Assembly (NCBI GenBank): GCA_026936325.1
Contig: JAPTHN010000002.1
Span: forward strand, 16,656,142-16,720,141
DNA: 64,000 nt
Reading direction: 5' to 3'
Source of the DNA: Platynereis dumerilii
Lineage: Eukaryota; Annelida; Polychaeta; Phyllodocida; Nereididae
Position numbers and translations under genes: made by a program. Under the pieces are notes generated by a model. The model searched no databases. It was not told the DNA's origin and worked only from the letters and a program-made list of their open reading frames with translations. Shown here piece after piece: positions 35,601 through 47,800 of this stretch; position 1 is the stretch's first letter, and every line of letters starts with the position of its first letter.

Positions 35601-38600
35601 CATGACTCCTGACTCCAACTCTGACTCCAAAGCCCTGCTGGAAAGAATCATATCAATTTTTGTCCATCGTTTGTCGGAAATTAATTTCTTCTGATAAAAA
35701 CGCCAAGCCTCCCCCTTCCTGAATATTTAACAGTTACTTCCTTAAGGCTATAGGCCTATGTTGCTTCAAATTGGGAATATTTTGTATGATTTTCTTTTTT
35801 TTAATTCATTTAATTTCTTTAATTGTCAGTCAATGGCTTATCTAGATTGCTGGGATTTTTTTTAATTCGCCGATTTTTCTATTGGGGCTAAAATTTGTGC
35901 TGGGCAATATAATTTCTTATGAAGAAGTATGCGAATGCTCTCCAACAGTCACATGTGCCCATGTAATGGCATTTGCTGCTCAGTTTCTACAGTTGTCTGA
36001 CCACAGAGATATTACAGATTTTCTCCATATTGACTGACATTCAGGAATTTGATAAGAAAGATGGAAAAGGAGAATGACCTTTTGGAAATCTCTGATCGTC
36101 TGGCAAGCCATTCCTACCGTCTGGCAACCTATACAGCCAATTAAATCTTGTTTTGGCTGACGTAATAATTACATTGACGTTGATATTCACAGACAGTGAG
36201 TGGCTGACATATCTGATACAGTGATACATCTTCATGAATATTGAACAAAATGATTTACCTCGTTGATGAAAGTATATGGATACATTATCATACATACATG
36301 ATGGACCTATGCTATGTGTTTATTTGCAAAGGTGTCTCATACTGAGTGAATCCCAGGGTGTTGAACTTGTTATACAGTGATGTACACAGAAAGAGATGAC
36401 CATTTCTTTGTGAAAATTGCTCTTTGAGTCATGATGCTGATGATTTGTCATGAGCAAAATTTTCACAGCACGTAACTTCGAGGAGACTGCCACTGCATGT
36501 GGTGACTGCATGACAAACAGGTGGATTATGTGTTTGATTCTCATACTGAAGCCTGTTATGACGAGTGGTTTTTCCGTTTATATAAAGGCCTCCTCTTGAT
36601 CATAACTACAGTCAAACACTCCCATAAAAGTATGATAATAACAAATACACAAATGAAAAAATGGATTGATATCACCAAAATACTCATATTAAGGACATAA
36701 CGAAAATCAAAAAGTAAAATGAAATTCATGAAAAAAAAAAAAACCAAAAAAGAACAAAAAACAGTGTGAACTGTTTGGTGAACAAATTGTAGCTGGCTTA
36801 AATAATCTAAAATAACCGACTAACATACTAACCAGAAGTACCAACCAACCAAACCTTTTTGCATCAGTTTGTGCTCCTAACCAAACAAAACTTTACACAG
36901 ACCATCTCTCCACTCTAAGGAATCCTGCTAACCTACAAAGTCAGGTTACCTGGTCAGGTTTTCTGGGCTGAACTTGTGTGTTAACTGAGAAGTGAACTTA
37001 TTCCCCTGCACATGACCCGAGCTACCTGAAGCTGTTACAGGTGGACCCATGGCTATGTTTTAGATTTTGCATTTATGTATGCTGTTCGGTTCAAAGCTGA
37101 GACAAAATTGGTACTTACAACTACATTAGTATTATTGTAGTATTTTTCTATAAAACCTTATGGATGTTGTGCAAAGGGAAGGATTAGACCATTTCATTGT
37201 GAAATTTACATTTGGTGACAATATGAGTCATGGTACCTGATGATGTGTCATTGTCTTGCTTCAGTGTGGAAACCAACTTTGGAGGCTGTTTGAAAAGTCA
37301 TGATCAAAATGGTGTGTTGTAGCTAACAGATTTTAGTGTAAGAATGATCATGGGCAGACACAAAATCCTTTCTCTTATCAGTCACCCACCAACCTGCAGC
37401 ACAACTGCACAAGTAAAAGACGACTAACATAAGTAAAAGTGCTATTGAAACTAATGCTTTCATCATGAGCATCATCAGCATTGTGACTCAACAGTAACTT
37501 TCACAGTGAAATGATCCTCACTTTCCCCATGTTTTTACCTAATGATATTCAATGTACTTATTTGGAAAAATATTAAACGGGTGTGTAAATAAATTAGAAC
37601 ATGAGTCAGAATATCACCAACTGTCACCCAGTGATAATACTAATATTTAATATCATGCAAATTCAAAGATCCATCCAAAATGTTGTCAATAATTTGAGTT
37701 TAAAACAAACAAACAATAAATAAATCAAAACTAATGTGAAACCCTGTCAATTAAATTGACCAAATTCACACAAAATTCCGATCAATAAAACCAATCAAAA
37801 TTCAGTCGTTATCATTAAAATTTTTAAAATTAAACAAATATGAAATAACTCACAAGGAAATGCATAAATCGAAAGCCATCTCATTCCTTTGCAACTTGAA
37901 GCGCCTTCTCAAAGTTCTCATGCAGCTTTCCTTCCACCTTCTTCTGGTTTCGCCTCCTTTCTGTTGTTCCTATTGTTTTGTAATCTGAACATTCCACGTC
38001 CCTTTCTCAAAGAGAACAACTATTTGTTCTAAATTGGCATTCCAAACAAAAGAGTAACAAGCCTGTTCATTGCCAGACAGTCCAATTAAACACTGCTTTG
38101 TTTTGACATCCTGCGATACTTAATTACCAGACAGCTAAACAATTGTTGGTGCGCCTTAAATTAGCCTTAATTGCTGCAAGAGTTGTGCTTGGTGTTTGTA
38201 TTGAGTTTCCACATTTACTGACTCTCAGGTCTGCCTCCATTTGTAGTTCTGAATTTATGTACAGGTGGTGTCTCCAAGCAATAGGAGTTCTGATGGAATC
38301 CCCTTTGCCTTTCAACAGGGTGATATTGATGTTGTTGACCAAGCCAAGGAGTCTAACTTTATGAGTGTGTTTGTTGAATGTTTAATTGTTTGGGTCAGCT
38401 ACACTGTATTGATTATGTTCTCAAAAATGCAGTTCATCAGAAAAGAGTGTTGTTATCATACAGATTGGGGGATTATAACGTGTTCACCACCAGATCATTA
38501 TTAACTGTTGGTCACATGGTTTTCATTTACTTTGCAAACAAACCAGATAATTTGTCTTATCGTAGTGCCGCATATCGATAATACCTGTCGTAATCCCCAT

Positions 38601-38822
38601 ATTGAGACAGACCTAATACTTATTTCAAGACTGCTCCGAAAGAAATGACTTATATATTATTTCTAAAATTGGGTAAGAAATTATTTATTTTAAAAAAAGA
38701 AGACCTTAATCTAATCGTAAACGAGTGGCATAATCCTGAAATACACCAACCTATGCTACCGAATGAGCTGTACGGATGTAGAATTGCAGGTGCTTTTCAA
38801 TGCTCTTGCTTGTGAAATCTAA

Positions 38823-38862
<40 letters not shown>

Positions 38863-41800
38863 TTTTTCAGGTGGTGCTCTCATCACGTGACCCGGCTGGT
38901 GTCGTGCAAGGAGCAAAATGGAACCGTGACTTACACGACCAGAGAATGGCGAAGATGTTGGAACTGGCCTTACACCTACAACTGCCCTGTATACAGGTAT
39001 GAGTACAAAACTAAAATGTCCATTTCCCCCCAAATATATCACATTTGAGGTGCCATGAGCCTGTGAATGTGCTTGCCTGCTGAATGAGATGTTGCATGTT
39101 CAAGAACTTCAACTCCCAGCCATGGTATGGAGGAACTGAAAAGATCCTCCATAATTCTTTGCTTCACTTCACCCAGGTGTAAATGGGTACTTGGCTGCAG
39201 GCAGTGATTGCCATTTAGACTGACTTATTAAGTCTTAGGGTCAGTTTGACGAAATGACCATGTTGAATTCCCGCTGCTGCAGAGCCTTTGATTTTTCTTG
39301 TATCTTCAAAATATTGGCCTAAGGGGTAAAACCTTTAGCTCCCCCTCATATCATCTGGTCCGAGCTATACTTATTGCAACATCTAGCACATTCAGCTGTT
39401 GTACTATTATAAAAATATTATCTTGCACCTTGCTAGTGTACAACTGCACATGCAAGATCCAACTGTTGTGTAGATGCAGTATCTAGCATAATTGTCTACA
39501 TGCAAGATCTAGCATCTACACCACTGCATGCCAGACCTTGCATGTAGACAATTTTGCTAGATAATACATCTACACCAGTGCTAGAACTTAAGTGTGCTAG
39601 AAGTCGTATCTACGTACACAATTAACTTAAGGGCCAGATCTTGTATGCAGACAAGTTGTGTAATGTGTATGCTATATTATGCATCTACACAGGGGCTAGA
39701 CATTGTATGTAGACAACTGTGCCAGGTAATACATCTACACAATTGCTAGATCTTGCATGCAGACAAGTTTTCTAGAAAATTTATCTACACAATTGCTAGA
39801 TCTTGCATGTAGACAAGTGTGCTAGATAATTCATTTGCACAAGTGCTAGATCTTGCATATATATATACACTAGTGTGCTAGATAATGCATCTACACAAGT
39901 ACCAGGTCTTGCATGTACACTAGTGTACAAGATAATGCATCTGCACAGGTGCTACATAATACATGTACACTATTGATGTGCCAGATGATACATTTACACT
40001 GGTGCACCAGCTAAATGTGCTAGATTTTGCAATAAGTATATGTGCTGGTCCGCCCTAGAAGTGTCTCTTGAGCTGACAGGTTTAGATGGTGCAACAATGT
40101 ATTTTCATTCAACTGGTGTATGCCTCAAAAACAATAGTTGGTAATCATTCAAAGATATTTGGAGAAAGTTGTCATAATGTTTTTATTATTCCTTCTCTCT
40201 TTTTCTTTTTTCAGAGTCAGATCTAGACCAAGATACAAGACGTCATATAAAATAGTAAAAGAACTTACATGGAAGTGTTGCCATGGTTACACAGGGATGA
40301 ATTGCCAAATGAGTAAGTAAAAAGTATAATGCCTCATTTCCAAGTTCTCATAGTCCAGGCTAGTGAGATTAAGGATGGACTGGTGCCCTACAGATTTTAC
40401 CAAAATTCCGAGAAGCATTTAACATTTTTTTCTGCAATTCTAGACAAATTCTGCAGGTAGCTGCATGATTCTGCAAAGTAACTGCAGAATTCTGCAGTTC
40501 TGTAGCAACAATGAAGTTCTGCACAAATTCTGAAACTGAAAGTAGTGGCAGAACTCTGCAGTTCTCCACTAATTCTGCGAGTGTAGCTGCTGAATTCTGC
40601 ATTTCTGCAGGATTTCAGCAAATTTCTGCAGAATACTGCAATTGTGATTTTTTTTGCAAGAAAGCTTTACTTCTACACATTTTGCAGTTTCCCGTAGAAT
40701 GTGGTTTCTTGTATAATTCTGCAGTTTTGCAACTCTGATATTTTCTTCAGGATTTCTGTACTTCTGCAGAATTTCTGCACTTCTGTTACTTCCTGTAGCT
40801 TTCTGTGGCGTATCTGCAAAATTCAGACCCCTTTGACCAAGCTGACAATCTGCAACATTCTGCTGTTTGCTAAGAAACCTAGCTCCCTATTTGTGAAAAT
40901 TAGAAATATTGATTGGAAATATGCAAACTGGTTATTTAGTTCCGCAGAATGCTATAGACTTTGGAAGGGGAGACTATAAAAGGATTAGTTTTTAAAAAGT
41001 TGAGAATAAATAGCTTCTAAAAGTGATGACCAACTTCTGTCAAAAAGTGATGATGAGCTATATGCTTCATGGCAATTGAGATCAAATGTTTTGCAACTCT
41101 AGGGTCTTTGATGATGGTTACATTTTGAGATATTTTTCGTAGTTTGGATTCTCTGCAACTTACAAGATAATGAGAACCATTCACGACAATTCAGAAATTA
41201 TTGTTATTGAAATGTTGATGTGAGGAAGCATCTAGCAGTCTCCTAAACTAGTAAGATGTGTCTTTTTTACCTATTTTATTTTTCTCCTTTTTTCCTGTTG
41301 GGTTAGTTTTATGTCTTGGTCAAGTGAGTGGATTACAGATTGGAAGAAAAACTTCTCAGGTTCTAGAGTAATTTATCTTTTCATACTTTCCATATTTTTT
41401 CCAAGAGAAGGATTTTGCCATATATATGCGGGTTATGAGTTATGTATTAAGTTATGTGTGATGCAGGACAGTACAATGAGTACATGAAGCTTTCCTCAGA
41501 AAAAGGCCAGGAAAGAGTGAACAGAGTCAGAAAAAGATTTAGAATTTTCTCATGTGTATTTGATATGTATGGCATTTCTACATAACTCCATGATTGTAAT
41601 CCAGACTATTGCAATGGTATACTTTATAAATGCTGGATAAAGTTACTGGATATGACTATATTAAGATTTATATTTGCTAAGTGAGACTCTACACACAAAC
41701 ACACACACCCTAAATTTGACTTGCCTGACCTGTTGCTGGCCCTGCAAATACCAGCAGGGATGTATTACATGGCAGATTGTGTCATGAATATTGTGCAAAA

Positions 41801-44800
41801 ATGAAAAATAAATTGTAAAATTTGGAAATAGAATAATAAATAAATAGTTCAGACATTTAGATAGATGGATACATACACAGATACATACACTGTTAAAAAT
41901 TTTGCGTACAGGTACAGATAATTCTGTTAGACTACAGAAAAACCTGTTGGATATCCGCAAGTTCAGTAATGCTTACAGACTCGTCTCTGTTGGCACATAG
42001 CCAACAAAACATTTCTGTAATGAGCTTAACTACATGTAAATCTGTACAAGTAGTGGCTTGACAAGTAAATGTACAGATATGTGAAATGCCTCATCCATTG
42101 TTAATGAGGTGTTGTTGTATCACAATTTAATAATCTCTGTGACAGTTTTTTCAATCACACCACTGAATAGTAACACAAAAAAGGATAATAAAATCAATAT
42201 TGGAGGAATTCATTTGTACTTTACAATCTGAACAGCTGAGAACAGTGAAAGGTAAGAGATGATTTCTTTATTTTAGAAAAAGATGCATGTAATGCAAGTG
42301 TATTATTTTAGATTGACGTAATTACCATGCAAGTGCTAATTTGTGGGAGCAGGTGCATAAATGAAGCTTTGAAAAATGATATGAACAATTTAAAAGTAGC
42401 CAATCAACATCTATAGGGGAGATTGGGGTAAGTTGTGCCACCCAATGTTGCAGTGAAAAACAAGAGTAAAGAATGTTGTGACATCTGTGCCCATTAATAA
42501 TAAAAGCTGGCAAATATTATAATGCAAAGCAAAAAGCATAATTTAAAACTTGACTTTATTGTTGAAAACTTGATGTGCTGAGAAGTGAGGATCGACAATA
42601 ATATTTGTCATTGCACAATATATATAATGATTAATACTATCAAGTCATGTCGTTCTGGCTCATTGTTGATAGCATAGGCCTGTCTGAAATTTTGTGTTGT
42701 CAAACTTAATCTAGGATTTTTGGCATGATTTTAGTGGCAGATTATTTAGTATGATTTATTTCTCACAATATTTTTGCTAACTGCTATGACTTGCCTTAGG
42801 CATGACGTGAACAGGGTGAGACTAAAAAGAAATTGTGTCAAATGTGTTATTCAACCGTCCAAAGAAACTCATAATTCTAGTGTCTACCACATTTGATTTT
42901 ATTGTTTGTACATGGCCTCATTGATTGATAAGTTTCAAGTAATATATCAGCTTGTCAAAGAAATATTATACAAGTTATGGGCATAAATTAACAGGTACAA
43001 TGCAAGATTTTTTTCTTAATTAAGTGGGTGGAACAACTTGCCAATGATGTTGGACATATTAACCCACCCCATGACAAGTTGTGAAACAATCGCACCTATT
43101 AATGCATGATTAGGCCTATGGCCAAATCCCTTGCTCTTAATTACTTCTAATTTACTTTACGTATTTAGACAATGCTGTAATTGAGGCAGTATGGTGAAAA
43201 TGTTAAAAATGGAACAAGACCTCAATCTCCTCCATCCATAGGGGTAGGAGGTCATTTAATTTTGGGGTATTGCCCAAAAAATATTGCCTAAATTGGCCCA
43301 AAAAAATAAATCTCCCAAAATTTTCTGCTTAAAACTGCATGAAAAATCGACCTCCCCCTATGGCTATGCTCCAATCCGAGAAGCAAAAATTATGACCTGA
43401 GAAACAATGAAGGTTTGAGTTATAATGTCTGAAAACACAGTTAATGTAACTTTCCTACACACTGTTGCCCAACAAAAAAAATCTTCACATTGAAATAGCA
43501 ATTGTCATTACTGGTTTTTCTCTTCTATGATTGACTAATAGCAAATTTTGTTATATAATTATGTCTGTTCTCGTGCAAATAGACTTGGTGATTGATATCT
43601 TGGAAAAGCAGAAGCAATTATTGAGCAAGGAAAAAAAATCACTTTTTAATTTGTTAACTACTTTGTAACAATATAGTTATTTTTTGTCCTACTGGACTAT
43701 TAAATTATGTTAATACCAAAATTGTTAAGTATGATTTCTATCACAGTCAAAGAAGGCCTATTTGAAGTGTTACCATAAAAATCATTTATAAGATTGGTTG
43801 TGTAGTTATTATTTACGGTTTCTCTTTTCAGAGATACACCAGAAGTACCACGACAATGGATGATTGAGGCTTTACGTCCTGTATTTATGGGAAAACATTG
43901 GAATAAGGATAGGAACATTGTAACTGCTTGCCAGCCAGTATGCGAATCAAACCCTGGACCCAGCGTTTGGCAACTGAGCGCACAACTGTGAGCTAACTCG
44001 TCTTCTTCCCAGACTCAGAAATGGCAACACAGCAAAAGAAACTGACAGCTGATATATATGATAATGCTTTCCCAAGTGTCTTGCAGGTTCTATCAATGTC
44101 ATGCAATTGATGATTTGTACATTGTGTTATTATTGAGAGTGACTATGTGCACTGTGCACTGTTTTTTACAGAGTATTCATAAATATAGATTTTGAATAGA
44201 AGCTTCATACATAAATAACCTGATTACATACTTGTTCACCTGCATTATTTTTCAATAAAGTCTTACAAAATTTTTTTACACGACAAGATATTGTATGCTT
44301 CTGCGTTTGAAGGTGTATGTCACAAAGATGTTAACAAGTTTATCTTGATGAAAATTGATGTTATAAGAAATGGAAAATGCTATGGAGCATGTGAGTCCCA
44401 TCAAAGGTTGTGTGTGTCAGTATTGTCAGAAATTTATGATTGATGACTCGGATGGGCCCTTCCTCAGCATCATCAGATTCTGTTAAACTGAGTTGGAATA
44501 CATGAAAAAAACTACTTTTGGCAATAAATATGCTTTTATGCCTAGTAGACATCACATTTTTATTGGTTCTTCCATTAATTTTTGCTTGATAATGAACAAA
44601 CTAATCTACCAGAACTTGCAATTTGTTGCTTTACTTCCTGGGAACTGATTAAACAGGAAGTTTTGCAAAGTTGGTAGACAGAGTGGTTACAGTCCCTTGG
44701 TCCACTGAAAATTCTGAAAGTCCTAAAAGTCTGTTGAGGTTTATAAATATTGTTAAAATCAAAAATCTATTCACCACCATAAGCACGAGTTTACAAATGG

Positions 44801-47800
44801 CTATTGAGGCCTACAGCATATTATTTATGAAACTGCAGTCAAATATTTGAGATGCACTTCATGCAAAATATGCTGTCATGACGCAGAAGTCCCAGGGGTC
44901 CAGGCCAACAAATATGAATTTCCCCCTGGTCATCCCATTATGTATTTATAGTTTCAAACCCAAAACTAACATGGATAAGTTGTTAATCATCCTGGATGTG
45001 AAAAAATCCCAAAATTGTTTCAATTTCTTAAACCATTGAACTGTTTGCAAAGCAAATTACAGCACCCTTCCGTCCTCGTTGAATGGTTGAGCTTTAGGTT
45101 GTGTATTTATGCTTGGTAGGCTAAAAAGGATATGATGTGATACAGGAACACAGTAATGAGGTGAATGGTGGTTGAAACTGCTGTCCACAGTATGTACCGG
45201 TGATTCAACAGAAAAGGAATCAAACCTGGGACCAGCAGGCACGGGGGGGGGGGGGTGTCAAGAAAATTCTGCTTGGAATAATGATGTCCAGTCATCCATG
45301 CCAAATTAATGGTATTTTAGTGTGACCAAACTTTTCTGTCCACTCCATAACTGCTTAAAGTGGTATTTATAGTGGCATAAAACAGTCCAATCTGTTCCAC
45401 CACTTTCCGTTCCATTTAGTACTGGATAATCAGTTTGAAGGGAAATGTGTCTCGACATTTAAGAATAACACATAAAAACATTTTTAAAAATTTTTCCTAG
45501 TGGGGGGAGGGATGCAGGGAGATGCAATTGCAAAATATTTTCTTTTCATTTGTTTGGAAGCTTTATTTGATTACTATAACATAACGCCCGTGAAGACATG
45601 GGAGGGGAGGGAGGAAATCATCACTTAAATTTCTTTGACTGTAGGCTAATTGCTAACACCAAGCCCAGCTGAGGACCTTGTGGGCAGAGCAGGCAACCTG
45701 CTTGCAAGTTGTCATAACTGAGCAATCAGTACTTTGGCTGGAGTAGCGTAAGGGGTCCATGAATTCATAGTATGATCTAATAAATGACAAATTTCATTAG
45801 TATTAGTTCAAGTATTGGACCTGTGTACTAAAAGTAAATTTCAAAATAATATTAATAATTCATTGAAGAATGCCAGAAAGATGAATTGAAAGCAGGGTCT
45901 CCTTGCTATTTTTTTTCCGTACCTCAGTGGACATTGTTTAAAGTCCTAGAGTGTTTGTTATGAAAAGTATAATATAGAGCCTTTAAACTTCTACAAGTTG
46001 ATTAATATTTGATTCCATGGTGAACTGAAGCACAAATTAAACTGCCAATCTCAGTTTTGGTATTTGTGACACCTATCACAAGTCATTGATGTATAACTGA
46101 TTTTTCTGTAATCCTACAGAAAATTCACTACAGACACGGCCTGTGTGATTACAGAAATATCCAGTATACACACAAATGGTTTTCTGTAACATTACTGAGA
46201 CCTCTGGAAAAAAAATTTCCCGAAATATCTGTAATCTGACAATTATTTTTTAACAGTGTAGATACATAGATAGATTCATACATAGACACCTAGATACATA
46301 GATACATAGATAGATATGGTAAGTGCAGCCCTCTAAGCCCATTTCTGGGCACTTACGAGGGTCGATAACCGTTGATTTATGAGATGGGAGAGAGAGAGAG
46401 CGGGAGTCCTCGGACATGTTATATATTTATGTACACTATGTCCGCATCTTTTGCTTATCCAGGACCAACACATAAATACATTAATTACATTGTATTATAG
46501 TAATTATGCTGGATATTGATAACTTTAGTTAAGAATATGCAGAGGATATTCCTAGTGGCTTGGAAACAAATTATGATAATCTGACAGGGTCATTGGGCCA
46601 ATAGTTCTTTTTTCTCAATACGTCACAAAGAATTCTGTTAGTACATCAGGTTTAAGTACAAGTTTAAGATTTGAAAACTAAGTGGAAAAATGTCAGATGT
46701 TGATAAATATTGTAGACAAATGAGGAAAATGTACCAAAAGTAGAGATAAGGTTGTGGTCACCACATGGGTGTTTGGAAAGTTTCGCTGAACATTGGTTTT
46801 GTAGAATATATACATGCAGTACAAACTGCCAAATGATAGACAGATGAATTTGTCCAGGAACCAAGCCATGATACCTTGCATATTTGAGGACTTTGATTCC
46901 AAAGATGTATTTGGAGGCTAAATTTGAAGGCTAAATTTGGTCTCAATTGATGAATGTTCCTCCGTGGCCTAATGGTTAAGAGTGCTTGTTTGCGCAACCA
47001 CTAGCTCTTGGGGGCGTGGGTTCGAATCCCACCCCGGAACTCAATTTAGTCCGAGCCCATGGGACATTAAATGGAAGTGGCTTGTATCCAGTGTTCTGTG
47101 CTGGGGCAACTGAAGCACCCTGGGCATCTGTGAATTAATAGGGTATGTGCCAGACTCCTAGTCTTCTCATCAATCATCATCATACGGCCATCACCAACAC
47201 TGGAGGGTGCTACGGAATAGGAACCTTGGGCAATGTTCCTGTATCCTCTGCCCATGGGCGCTGCTCTGTGGCTGCTCTGAGCTGCAATCAGCGGAAGGCT
47301 CACCGCAAATTTCCCCACACCAAGGGGACAATGAATATATACAAATACAAATACAAATGAAAAAAGACTTGGAGATTCTGATTTCGAGTGGTGTGTGTAT
47401 ACAAAACACAGTTAACTTCTTTTTTTTTAATATATATTTTTTTCAAGCAAAGTGAGTGTGAGTATTAAATTTGTGAACCTTAATTTTTTGATAATGGTTG
47501 CTATGGAAGCAAAAATAGCAAAAAAGTTTATGTTAATTTTGGTATAGGCCAACATCATCCGAAATTGGAACCGTCAAGGTCTATGCTATGAAATGATACC
47601 AATATACATTTTTTGTCAACTTATTCCGGTGGCCCTGGGCTCCTAGATAGCTAGATAGCTAGATAGATGATTAAGAATACATCCTGCATTTGTGCTCTTA
47701 GTAAGATAATTAGGATGGAGGAGGACAATGAGACAAAAGGTCAAACATAGGTCCAGGTTACCCGATCAGATCATGGAATCAAATCCAGTCTTCAGCGGTT

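Larger units (their letters stand above)
29630..38870 (+). other. Intron 1 of the EMI-collagen gene
   Basis: A 9.2 kb intron holding four non-autonomous DNA elements (30.6, 33.6, 35.2 and 37.2 kb). The rest is AT-rich with no exon-like frame. Confidence 0.65.
41888..46258. mobile_element. Possible 4.4 kb DNA element with CACTGTTAAAAA ends, or two solitary ends
   Basis: CACTGTTAAAAATTTT starts at 41888 and its inverse ATTTTTTAACAGTG ends at 46258. Both subterminal regions share TTACAGA words and CAGTAATG. GATACATA lies directly before the left end and two bases after the right end. The inside has no long frame and contains SINE copies and unique-looking DNA. The inserted site is the tail of the family B SINE, but the flanks are repetitive, so the duplication is not decisive. 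Confidence 0.4.
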
